Shown: positions 25,928 through 33,488 of the stretch, piece by piece
Position numbering within the stretch: the stretch's first letter is position 1
How the letters are laid out: each line of letters opens with the position of its first letter
NCBI RefSeq assembly: GCF_001428405.1
Contig: NZ_LMSL01000041.1
Span: forward strand, 445,844-509,843
Direction of reading: 5' to 3'
Length of the DNA stretch: 64,000 nucleotides
Source of the DNA: Frateuria sp. Soil773
Lineage (GTDB): Bacteria; Pseudomonadota; Gammaproteobacteria; Xanthomonadales; Rhodanobacteraceae
Notes under the pieces: model-generated
The model's input: the letters and a program-made list of their open reading frames with translations, nothing else
Database searches by the model: none
Told to the model about the DNA's origin: nothing
Program-made: the position numbers and the translations under genes

Positions 25928-26887
25928 ATGACCGACCACGACTTCGACCCTTCCCACGACCCCGGCCGGCGCCAGGCGCTGGGCTGCCTCGCCGCCTGGA
26001 CCGGCGCCGCGGTGCTGTGGAGCGTCGCCGGCGGCGTGCCGCGCGCGCTGGGCATGGCGGCCGGCGGCGAGGCCGCCGCGGCGCCGCCCGGCGCCCTGAG
26101 CTTCGTGCAGATCAGCGACACCCACATCGGCTTCAACAAGGCCGCCAATCCCGACGTGGTCGGCAGCCTGCGCCGCGCCATCGCGGACATCAACGCGCTG
26201 CCGCAGCGCCCGGCCTTCGTGGTGCACACCGGCGACATCAGCCACCTCTCGCGCGCCGACCAGTTCGGCCAGGCGCGCGAGCTGTTCCAGGAAATCCGCA
26301 CCGACCGCCTGCACACCGTGCCCGGCGAGCACGACGCGATCGACGACGGCGTGGCCGGCTACCTGCGCGTCTTCGGCGCCGACGGCAGGGGGCGCTCCTG
26401 GTACAGCTTCGACCAGGGCGGCGTGCACTTCGTCGGCCTGAACAACGTGCAGAACTTCAAGGCCGGCACGATGGCTGCGCTGGGCGACGAGCAACTGGCC
26501 TGGCTGAAGGCGGACCTGGCCGGCGTCGCGCATTCCACGCCGGTGGTGGTGCTGGCGCACATCCCGCTGTGGACGATCTGGGCGCCGTGGGGCTGGGGCA
26601 CCTCCGACGCCGACGCCGCGCTCGCGCTGCTGCGCCCGTTCGGCTCGGTCACCGTGCTCAACGGACACATCCACCAGGTGATGCAGAAGGTGGAAGGCCA
26701 CGTGGCGCTGCACACCGCCATGTCGCTGGCCTATCCGCTGCCCACGCCGGGACAGGCCGGCATCGGCGAGCCGGGGCCGGTCACCGTGCCGCCCGGCCAG
26801 CTCGGCAGGCTGCTCGGCACCCGGCGGGTCTCGCTGGTGCGCGGCAACCGCCCGCTCGCCCTGATCGACACCCCGCTCGACCGCTGA
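25928..26887 (+). CDS. Exported calcineurin-like metallophosphoesterase
   Basis: 319 residues. An N-terminal Tat-like signal (PGRRQALGCLAAWTGAAVLWSVAGG) indicates export in folded form. The metal-site motifs of the calcineurin fold are complete: QISDTHIGF (D-x-H), VHTGDISH (GD), a histidine in VPGEHDAID where the family usually has GNHD, LAHIPL, and LNGHIHQV (GHxH). The Asn-to-Glu change in the GNHD box is notable. It is first in a four-gene unit with a cupredoxin, an ECF sigma factor and an anti-sigma factor, 28 nt before the cupredoxin gene. The natural substrate is unknown. Confidence 0.88.
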   Translation: MTDHDFDPSHDPGRRQALGCLAAWTGAAVLWSVAGGVPRALGMAAGGEAAAAPPGALSFVQISDTHIGFNKAANPDVVGSLRRAIADINALPQRPAFVVHTGDISHLSRADQFGQARELFQEIRTDRLHTVPGEHDAIDDGVAGYLRVFGADGRGRSWYSFDQGGVHFVGLNNVQNFKAGTMAALGDEQLAWLKADLAGVAHSTPVVVLAHIPLWTIWAPWGWGTSDADAALALLRPFGSVTVLNGHIHQVMQKVEGHVALHTAMSLAYPLPTPGQAGIGEPGPVTVPPGQLGRLLGTRRVSLVRGNRPLALIDTPLDR

Positions 26888-26914
26888 TCCCGCTCCCACC
26901 CCAGAGACCCGACC

Positions 26915-27256
26915 ATGAACCTCGACAAGACCGCCCGCCTGGCCCTGGCCGGCATCCTGGCCTGCCTCGCCGCCCCGCTTGCCGCCACGGCCGCCGCGCC
27001 CGCGCCGGTCGTCGTGTCCATCACCGGCTTCGCTTTCGGTCCGGCCCAGCTCACGGTGCGGCCCGGCACGCAGGTGACCTGGATCAACCACGACCAGGTG
27101 CCGCACACGGTGACCAGCCGGCAGGGCAAGCTGCTGGACTCGCCGGCCCTGGACACCGACGACCGCTATTCGCACACCTTCACCGAGGCGGGCGATTTCG
27201 AGTACTACTGCACCGTGCATCCGTTCATGACGGGAGTGGTCCATGTGCGCAAGTGA
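26915..27256 (+). CDS. Periplasmic cupredoxin (plastocyanin/amicyanin-like)
   Basis: 113 residues with a signal peptide (about residues 1-26, ending ATAAAPA) and one cupredoxin domain. Type 1 copper ligands are visible: His in VPHTVTSR, then Cys, His and Met in the loop YYCTVHPFMTGVVHV. This is the short amicyanin-like loop spacing. It would bind one copper and carry electrons or buffer copper in the periplasm. It lies between the metallophosphoesterase and the ECF sigma genes on the same strand, which suggests that the sigma factor responds to a copper, redox or envelope signal. Confidence 0.93.
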   Translation: MNLDKTARLALAGILACLAAPLAATAAAPAPVVVSITGFAFGPAQLTVRPGTQVTWINHDQVPHTVTSRQGKLLDSPALDTDDRYSHTFTEAGDFEYYCTVHPFMTGVVHVRK

Positions 27257-27286
27257 CGTCCCCGCCCTTCGCCGGGCCTGAGCGCG

Positions 27287-27853
27287 ATGGACGCTACGGA
27301 CCCGCGCGGCCTCGTCGGCGAACTCGCCCTGCGCCAGCTCGACGCCGCCTACAACCTCGCGCGCTGGCTGCTCGGCAACGACGCCGACGCCGGCGACGCC
27401 GTGCACGACGCCTTCGTGCGCGCGCTGCAATCGGCGCACACCTACGCCGGCGGCAACGCCAGGGCGTGGTGGCTCACCATCGTGCGCCACTGCTGCTTCG
27501 CGCGGCTGAAGGAGCGCAGCGACGGGCGGCGCTTCGTCGCCATCGACCAGCTCGCCGCCGACCTCGGCGAAGCCGCCGTGCAGCGCATCCTGCCGAAGAG
27601 CGCGGCCGACGGGCCGGAACAGGGCGCGGCGTCCGCCCAGGAACGCGCGCGGCTGCACCGGCAGTTGCACGAGCTGCCGCCGGAGTACCGCGAGGTGCTG
27701 GTCCTGCGCGAGATCGAGGAGCTGTCCTACCGTGAGATCGCCGAAATGCTGTCGATACCGATCGGCACCGTGATGTCGCGCCTGTCGCGCGGGCGCGAAC
27801 GGCTGCTGCACGCCCTCCGCGCCGACGCGGCGCGCAGCGGAGAACGCCCATGA
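27287..27853 (+). CDS. ECF-type RNA polymerase sigma factor
   Basis: 188 residues with regions sigma2 (NLARWLLGNDADAGDAVHDAFVRALQSAHTYAGGNARAWWLTIVRHCCF, about residues 22-72) and sigma4 (LPPEYREVLVLREIEELSYREIAEMLSIPIGTVMSRLSRGRERLLHAL, about 128-175). The sigma3 region is absent, as in group IV factors. It directs transcription of a small regulon when released by its anti-sigma factor. The stop overlaps the start of the anti-sigma gene (ATGA), giving the usual coupled pair. The upstream metallophosphoesterase and cupredoxin genes are probable targets. Confidence 0.94.
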   Translation: MDATDPRGLVGELALRQLDAAYNLARWLLGNDADAGDAVHDAFVRALQSAHTYAGGNARAWWLTIVRHCCFARLKERSDGRRFVAIDQLAADLGEAAVQRILPKSAADGPEQGAASAQERARLHRQLHELPPEYREVLVLREIEELSYREIAEMLSIPIGTVMSRLSRGRERLLHALRADAARSGERP

Positions 27854-28614
27854 ACTGCGAATCGTCCCGCCACCTGCTGCCGCTGTATTTCGACGGCGAA
27901 CTGGACCCGGCCGCGAGCCGCGCCTTCGAGTCGCACCTGGACGGCTGCGCCGCGTGCCGGCAGGCGCTGCACGAGCTGGAGACGCTGCGCGCGCGGCTGC
28001 GCGACCCGGCGGCGCGCTTCGCCGCGCCCGCCGCGCTGCGCGCCCGCCTCGCCGCCACGGCGCCCGCCCGCCCGCGCATGCGGAACCGTCCATGGCTGGC
28101 GCTTGCCGCCTCTTGGCTGGCCGCCGCCGCCGTCGGCGCCGGCTCGGCCGGGCTGTGGCAGGACCGGCAGCACGCCGTACAGGCGCAGGCACAGCTCACC
28201 CGCGACCTGTTCGCCGGCCACTGGCGCGCGCTCGCCGCCGCCTCGCCGGTGGATGTGGTCTCCACCGACCGGCATACCGTCAAGCCCTGGTTCGCCGGCA
28301 AGGTGGCCGAGTCGCCGCCGGTGCACGATTTCGCCGCGCAGGGCTTCCCGCTCGCGGGTGGGCGCATCGACTACGCCGGCAGCGCGCGCGTGCCGGTGCT
28401 GGTCTACCGCCACGGCGGGCACCTGATCGACGTGTTCGTGCTCGCCTCCGCCGATCCCGGCCTGCCGCGGCAGGCGCAGATGCGCGGCTACGGCCTGCGC
28501 ACGCTGGCGCTTGGCCATGCCACCGCGGCGGTGGTGTCGGACATGGACGAGGCCGAGCTGGACCGTTTCGCGCAGTTGCTGGCACAGGGCGAAACCGCCG
28601 CGCCGGCGCGCTAG
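27850..28614 (+). CDS. Zinc-finger transmembrane anti-sigma factor
   Basis: 254 residues. The N-terminal ZAS domain has H29-x3-C33-x2-C36 plus Cys3, the zinc motif of many anti-ECF factors. One membrane helix follows at about residues 80-102 (WLALAASWLAAAAVGAGSAGLW). The periplasmic part includes DVVSTDRHTVKPWFAGKVAESPPVHDFAAQGFPLAGGRIDY and GGHLIDVFVL, a pattern common in anti-sigma factors beside such ECF genes. It should hold the sigma factor at the membrane until a periplasmic signal arrives. Its TAG shares the CTAG at 28611-28614 with the convergent hrpA stop. Confidence 0.92.
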   Translation: MNCESSRHLLPLYFDGELDPAASRAFESHLDGCAACRQALHELETLRARLRDPAARFAAPAALRARLAATAPARPRMRNRPWLALAASWLAAAAVGAGSAGLWQDRQHAVQAQAQLTRDLFAGHWRALAAASPVDVVSTDRHTVKPWFAGKVAESPPVHDFAAQGFPLAGGRIDYAGSARVPVLVYRHGGHLIDVFVLASADPGLPRQAQMRGYGLRTLALGHATAAVVSDMDEAELDRFAQLLAQGETAAPAR

Positions 28615-31600
28615 CCCGGCGCCAGCGTTTCCAGCGCGCGTGCCAGCCGCTTGGCCGAGACCGGCTCGGCGGTCTTGAGCTCCTGCGCGAACAGCGACAC
28701 GCGCCATTCCTCGATCAGCCACCGCAGCTCGTCCAGCGCCGCGGCATCGGCGCCGGCGGCGCGATGCTGCAACCAGGCGCGCCAGTACGGCAGCACCTGC
28801 AGCATGCGCTGCTGGTCCTTCGCCGGGTCCTGGCGCAGGCGCTCGGCGCGCAGGCGCATCGCCTTCAGGTAGCGCGGGTAGTGCGCGAGCCGCGCGGGCG
28901 GCAGCTCGCGCAGGAAGCCCGGCACCAGCAGGCCATCCAGTTGCTCGCGCAGGTCGTCGTAGCTGGCCCTCGCGAAGCCCAGCAGCGGCGGCTGCAGCCA
29001 CGGCTTCAGTTCGGCCTGCGCCTCGATGACCGGCTCGGCCAGCTTCAGCCGCTCCACCGCGCTGGCGAACAGCTCGCGCGCGGCCTGCGTGCGCAGCGCC
29101 TCGAACGCGCCGGCCGTGCGCACGTCCAGCGCGTGCCGTTCCAGCAGGTCGGCGAAGCCACCCTCGACCAGGTCCTCGCGCAGGCCCTCCACGCTGCCCA
29201 GCGGCGCGTACTTCAGCGACAGCGAGTTGGCGATCGGCAGGCGGCGGCGCGCCTGCTTCATGTCGCTCGCCAGCGCGTTGCGCAGCAGACGCACCACGCC
29301 GTCGCGGTGCGCCGCGCGCGCCTCGTCGCCGCGCTCGAACACGCGCAGCGCCACCGTCTCGCCGAGGTCGACCAGCGCCGGGAACGCCGTCAGGCCGCCC
29401 TCGGAGCGCACCTGGGCGGGGATCTCCTCGAAGTCCCAATGGGCGACTTCCTCGCGGGTCAGCTCGATGTCGGTCTTGCGCGAGAACGCCTCGCGCGCCT
29501 GGCCTTCCCACTGGCCGCGCAGGGCGGCGAGGTCGCGCGAGGCGCCGAGCGTTTTGCCCCGGCCCGCGTCGTCGCCGTCGTGCAGGCGGTAGCGCATCAG
29601 GAAATGCGGCGGAAGTTCGACCGTATCGAACTCGCCGGCGGCGATCTCGACGCCGGTGGTGCGCCGCAGGAACGCCGCCAGCGCCTTCGCCAGCGGCTCG
29701 TCGCGCGACGCCTCGGCCTCGACGAAGGCGCGCGCGAAGTCCGGCGCCGGCACGAAGTTGCGGCGCAGCGCCTTGGGCAGCCCGCGGATCAGCTCGGCCA
29801 CCTTGTCGCCGAGCAGGCCGGGCACCAGCCATTCGCAGCGCGCCGCCGGCAGCGCGTTGAGCATCGCCAGCGGCAATTGCAGGGTGACGCCGTCGGCCTC
29901 GTCGCCGGGCACGAAGCGGTATTCCAGCCGGTAGCGCTTGGGCGGCAGTTCAAGCGTGGCCGGGAACGCCTTCGGGTCGAGCCCGGCGCCGCCGGCCATC
30001 ACGTCGTCGATCGACCAGCGCAGCGCGGCCTGCTCGGCCGGTCGCGCGCGGGCGTACCACGCATCCAGCGCGCGGCTGCTGGCGATGTCCCCGGGCAGCT
30101 TGCCGCGGAAGAAATCGACCAGTTCGTCCTCGTGGCGGATCAGCCCTTCGCGCCGCTGCTTGGCCTCGATGCCTTGCGCATCCTCCAGCACGCGCCGGTT
30201 CGCGCGCACGAAGTCGGCGCGGCTGTCGAGGTCGCCGCGCACCAGCGCCTCGCGCAGGAAGATCTCGTGCGCCAGCGCCGGGTCCTGCTGCTGGAACGTC
30301 ACCGGCCGCCGCTCGACCAGGGTCAGCCCGAACAGGCTGACCTGCTCGTAGGCCACCACGCAGCCGCGCTTGCGCGACCAGTGCGGCTCGCGGCAGCTCG
30401 AACGCAGCAGGTGCGCGGCCTGCTGCTCGATCCACAGCGGCTCGACGCGCGCGTTCGCCATGCCCCACACCTTGCCGCCCACGTCGAGGATCTGCGCCGC
30501 GAACACCCAGTTCGGCGGCACCTTCGACAACGCCGAGCCGGGGAACAACTGGAACTTGCGCTCGCGCGTGCCCTGGTAGACGCCCTTCTCGTCCTTGCGC
30601 CCGACCTGGGTCGGCAAGCCGGCCAGGAGGGAACGATGGATGGCCTCGAAGAGACCGTCCGTCGCTCCCTGTCGATCCACGGCCGGCTCCTCGCGCTCGC
30701 CTCCCCTCCCCTCGGGAGAGGGGATCGAGGTGACGGGCCGGGGCTCGCCAGAGCGTGCAGGCGAAGCGCGCCCGCGCTTTCCGGCGCCCCGCGAAGCGCC
30801 CCCCTCGCCCCGGTGAGAGGGAGAAACCGCATCGCGTCCTGCCTTTCCCTTGCCTACAGGAGAAGACGCAGGCCGCGCGGCATCCAGCTTCCAGCCCAGC
30901 TCCTGCACCACCAGCAGCAGCTGCCGGTGCAGCTCGCGCCATTCGCGCATGCGCATGAAGCTGAGGAAGTGCCGCGAGCACCAGTCGCGCAGCTTCGACT
31001 GGGTCAGTTCCTCATGCGCCTCGTGATAAGCGCGCCACAGGTTCAGCACGCCGACGAAGTCGGATTTCGGGTCGGCGAAGGCGGCGTGCGCGGCGTCGGC
31101 CTGCTGGCGCGCGTCGGCCGGGCGCTCGCGCGGGTCCTGGATGCTGAGGAAGGACACCACCGTGAGCAGCTCGCGCAGCGCATGCAGCTTCTCGCCTTCC
31201 ACCAGCATGCGCGCCAGTTGCACGTCGATCGGCAGGCGCGCGAGGGTGTGGCCGATGGCGGTCAGCCTGCGCGCCTCGTCGATCGCCGAGATCTCGGCGA
31301 GCCGGCGGTAGCCGTCGGCGACCACGCGCGGGTCGGGCGCGTCGAGGAAGGGGAACTCGTCCACCTCGCCGAGCCTGAGCGCCAGCATGCGCAGGATCAC
31401 GTTGGCCAGCGACGAGCGCAGCAGCTCCGGATCGGTGAACGCGGCGCGGCCGGCGTAGTCGGCCTCGTCGTAGAGGCGGTAGCAGATGCCCGGGCCGACG
31501 CGGCCGCAGCGCCCCTTGCGCTGGTCGGCGGCGGCCTGCGAGACGGGCTCCACGTGCAGCCGCTCGAGCTGGCTGCGCTGGCTGTAGCGCTTCACCCGCG

Positions 31601-32771
31601 CGCTGCCGGTGTCGACCACGTAGCGGATGCGCGGCACGGTGAGCGACGTTTCGGCCACGTTGGTGGCGAGCACCACGCGGCGCTTGCTGCCGGGCTTGAA
31701 CACGCGGTCCTGGTCGCCCGCCGAGAGGCGCGCGTACAGCGGCAGGATCTCGGTCTCGCGGTACTGCCTGCGCGACAGCAGCAGGTGCGCGTCGCGGATC
31801 TCGCGCTCGCCCGGCAGGAACACCAGCACGTCGCCTGGGCCGCCGCCGAGGCTGCGGTCGGCCATGATCTCGTCCACCACCGCGGCGACGTGCTCGGCGC
31901 TGCCCTGCTGCATGTCCTGGCGGAAATTCCGCGCCGGCGGCCACGGCTCCGGCGCTCCCGCGGCGGGCTCGCCCACCGGCCGCCAGCGCAGCTCGACCGG
32001 ATACGCCCGCCCTTCCACCGACACCACCGGCGCGCCGCCGAAGTGCTCGGCGAAGCGCGCGGTGTCGATGGTGGCCGAGGTGACGATGATCTTCAGCTCC
32101 GGCCGCTTCGCGGCGAGCCGCTTCAGGTAGCCGAGCAGGAAATCGATGTTGAGGCTGCGCTCGTGCGCCTCGTCGATGATGATCGTGTCGTAGGCCGACA
32201 GCCAGGGATCGCCCTGGGTCTCGGCGAGCAGGATGCCGTCGGTCATGAACTTGACCAGGGTGCGCTCGGACACCTGGTCGTTGAAGCGCACCTGGAAGCC
32301 GACCTGCTCGCCGAGCGCGCTGCCCAGCTCCTCGGCGACGCGGCGCGCCACCGAGCGCGCGGCCAGCCGGCGCGGCTGGGTGCAGCCGATCATGCCGGCC
32401 TCGCCGCGGCCGGCGGCCAGGCACAGCTTGGGTAGCTGGGTGGTCTTGCCCGAGCCGGTCTCGCCGGCGATCACCACCACCTGATGCTCGCGGATCAGCT
32501 TGACGATGTCGTCGGCGCGCGCGGCGATCGGCAGCGACTCGTCGATCCGGATCGCCGGCTTGGCGGCGACCCGCGCCTGGCGCACGGCGGCCGAGCGCGC
32601 GATGTCGGCGGCCAGCTTCTCCAGCTTCGCCTCGTCCGGCTGCCGCGACAGCCCGCGCCAGCGCCCCAGCAGGCGGCCGAAGTCGCGGCTGCACGCGCCG
32701 TCGAGCGCCTTGCGCAAGGCGCGCAGGCGGGCATCCGGGGAAACGGGAGGCGTGCGTGGCGTGTCGTTCAT
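28611..32771 (-). CDS. hrpA: ATP-dependent DEAH-box RNA helicase HrpA with repeat-derived insertion
   Basis: 1386 residues. Helicase core: Walker A GETGSGKTTQ, DEAH in IIIDEAHERS, motif III TSATID, and motif VI QRKGRCGRVGPG. The HA2/OB-like region and the long HrpA-specific C-terminus follow. HrpA acts on RNA, including stalled ribosomes and mRNA processing in E. coli. Residues about 633-703 (positions 30660-30875), rich in Gly/Arg/Ser/Pro, interrupt a conserved segment and look like a translated palindromic repeat. The start is placed at 32771; in-frame starts at 32783 and 32834 are possible, none with a strong ribosome-binding site. The gene is convergent with the anti-sigma gene. Confidence 0.93.
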   Translation of the reverse strand: MNDTPRTPPVSPDARLRALRKALDGACSRDFGRLLGRWRGLSRQPDEAKLEKLAADIARSAAVRQARVAAKPAIRIDESLPIAARADDIVKLIREHQVVVIAGETGSGKTTQLPKLCLAAGRGEAGMIGCTQPRRLAARSVARRVAEELGSALGEQVGFQVRFNDQVSERTLVKFMTDGILLAETQGDPWLSAYDTIIIDEAHERSLNIDFLLGYLKRLAAKRPELKIIVTSATIDTARFAEHFGGAPVVSVEGRAYPVELRWRPVGEPAAGAPEPWPPARNFRQDMQQGSAEHVAAVVDEIMADRSLGGGPGDVLVFLPGEREIRDAHLLLSRRQYRETEILPLYARLSAGDQDRVFKPGSKRRVVLATNVAETSLTVPRIRYVVDTGSARVKRYSQRSQLERLHVEPVSQAAADQRKGRCGRVGPGICYRLYDEADYAGRAAFTDPELLRSSLANVILRMLALRLGEVDEFPFLDAPDPRVVADGYRRLAEISAIDEARRLTAIGHTLARLPIDVQLARMLVEGEKLHALRELLTVVSFLSIQDPRERPADARQQADAAHAAFADPKSDFVGVLNLWRAYHEAHEELTQSKLRDWCSRHFLSFMRMREWRELHRQLLLVVQELGWKLDAARPASSPVGKGKAGRDAVSPSHRGEGGASRGAGKRGRASPARSGEPRPVTSIPSPEGRGGEREEPAVDRQGATDGLFEAIHRSLLAGLPTQVGRKDEKGVYQGTRERKFQLFPGSALSKVPPNWVFAAQILDVGGKVWGMANARVEPLWIEQQAAHLLRSSCREPHWSRKRGCVVAYEQVSLFGLTLVERRPVTFQQQDPALAHEIFLREALVRGDLDSRADFVRANRRVLEDAQGIEAKQRREGLIRHEDELVDFFRGKLPGDIASSRALDAWYARARPAEQAALRWSIDDVMAGGAGLDPKAFPATLELPPKRYRLEYRFVPGDEADGVTLQLPLAMLNALPAARCEWLVPGLLGDKVAELIRGLPKALRRNFVPAPDFARAFVEAEASRDEPLAKALAAFLRRTTGVEIAAGEFDTVELPPHFLMRYRLHDGDDAGRGKTLGASRDLAALRGQWEGQAREAFSRKTDIELTREEVAHWDFEEIPAQVRSEGGLTAFPALVDLGETVALRVFERGDEARAAHRDGVVRLLRNALASDMKQARRRLPIANSLSLKYAPLGSVEGLREDLVEGGFADLLERHALDVRTAGAFEALRTQAARELFASAVERLKLAEPVIEAQAELKPWLQPPLLGFARASYDDLREQLDGLLVPGFLRELPPARLAHYPRYLKAMRLRAERLRQDPAKDQQRMLQVLPYWRAWLQHRAAGADAAALDELRWLIEEWRVSLFAQELKTAEPVSAKRLARALETLAPG
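30660..30875 (-). repeat. GC-rich palindromic repeat inserted in frame within hrpA
   Basis: The DNA contains matching G/C tracts typical of intergenic palindromes: CCCCTCCCCTCGGGAGAGGGG near 30711-30731 and CCCCCTCGCCCCGGTGAGAGGG near 30800-30822. It is translated on the hrpA strand as low-complexity SPSHRGEGGASRGA and IPSPEGRGGERE. It keeps the reading frame and contains no stop. Confidence 0.6.
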
Positions 32772-32807
32772 GGAACCGCGCATGATAACCGCTGGCGGCG
32801 ATCCGTC

Positions 32808-32850
32808 CCGATAGCCGGCGGCTATCGGCGGCATCGGCAGGATTCATTTC
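32808..32850 (+). promoter_or_regulatory. Candidate OxyR binding site upstream of dps
   Basis: ATAG-7-CTAT (32811-32825) is an exact match to the OxyR half-site and lies within a 9-bp perfect dyad, CCGATAGCC-GGC-GGCTATCGG. Seven bases further on, ATCG-7-TCAT is a weak second half-site at the correct spacing. dps is a known OxyR target in E. coli. The match is direct, and the function is inferred. Confidence 0.5.
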
Positions 32851-32915
32851 CCCTGCATCGCAGGCGTCGCTAAGCTGCATGCCAGACGCACGACTCACCC
32901 CCGAAGGAGCACTCC

Positions 32916-33383
32916 ATGGCCCTGAACATCGGTATCGCCAAGAAGGACCGCGAGGCGGTCGCCAAGCACCTGTCCAAGCTGCTCGCCGACACCTATTCGT
33001 TGTACCTGAAGACCCACAGCTTCCACTGGAACGTCACCGGCCCGCAGTTCAACAGCCTGCATGCGATGTTCGAGACCCAGTACAACGAGCTGTGGCTCGC
33101 CGCCGACGAAGTCGCCGAGCGCATCCGCACGCTCGACGTGTTCGCGCCGGGTTCCTACAGCCAGTTCGGCAAGCTCACCTCGATCAAGGAAGAACCCGGC
33201 GTGCCGGACTGGAAGGAGATGGTGAGCCAGCTGGTCGAGGGCCACGAGATCGCCGCCCATACCGCGCGCCAGACCATCAAGGCCGCCGATGGCGCCGGCG
33301 ACGAAGGCACCGCCGACATGGTCACCGGCCGCCTGAAGGAACACGAGAAGACCGCCTGGATGCTGCGCTCGCTGCTGAAGTAG
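32916..33383 (+). CDS. dps: Dps-family DNA-protecting ferritin
   Basis: A 155-residue four-helix mini-ferritin that stores iron and uses hydrogen peroxide to oxidise Fe(II), protecting DNA. The inter-subunit ferroxidase ligands are present with exact family spacing: His37 (SFHWN), His49, Asp64 and Glu68. The N-terminus is short with few lysines, so DNA binding may be weak. AAGGAG precedes the ATG at 32916. A candidate OxyR site lies about 90-105 nt upstream, and a strong terminator follows 43 nt after the stop. Confidence 0.96.
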   Translation: MALNIGIAKKDREAVAKHLSKLLADTYSLYLKTHSFHWNVTGPQFNSLHAMFETQYNELWLAADEVAERIRTLDVFAPGSYSQFGKLTSIKEEPGVPDWKEMVSQLVEGHEIAAHTARQTIKAADGAGDEGTADMVTGRLKEHEKTAWMLRSLLK

Positions 33384-33425
33384 GCCCGCCCGCGTTCCAC
33401 GGCAAAAGAACCACGGCAAAAGAAG

Positions 33426-33463
33426 AAAAGGGCCGGCCCGTCCTGCGACGGGCCGGCCCTTTT
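33426..33463. terminator. Strong rho-independent terminator, bidirectional
   Basis: A 17-bp perfect stem (AAAAGGGCCGGCCCGTC with its complement) closes on the 4-nt loop CTGC. An A-run on one side and a TTTTCTTT run on the other allow termination of dps and of the convergent transferase gene. Confidence 0.9.
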
Positions 33464-33488
33464 CTTTCGATGCCCTCGCGTGCCGCGG

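Noticed and set aside
32772-32834. Longer HrpA start at 32834
   Set aside because: It adds 21 residues unlike the family N-terminus and would place the start within the candidate OxyR-site region of dps. No ribosome-binding site supports it.
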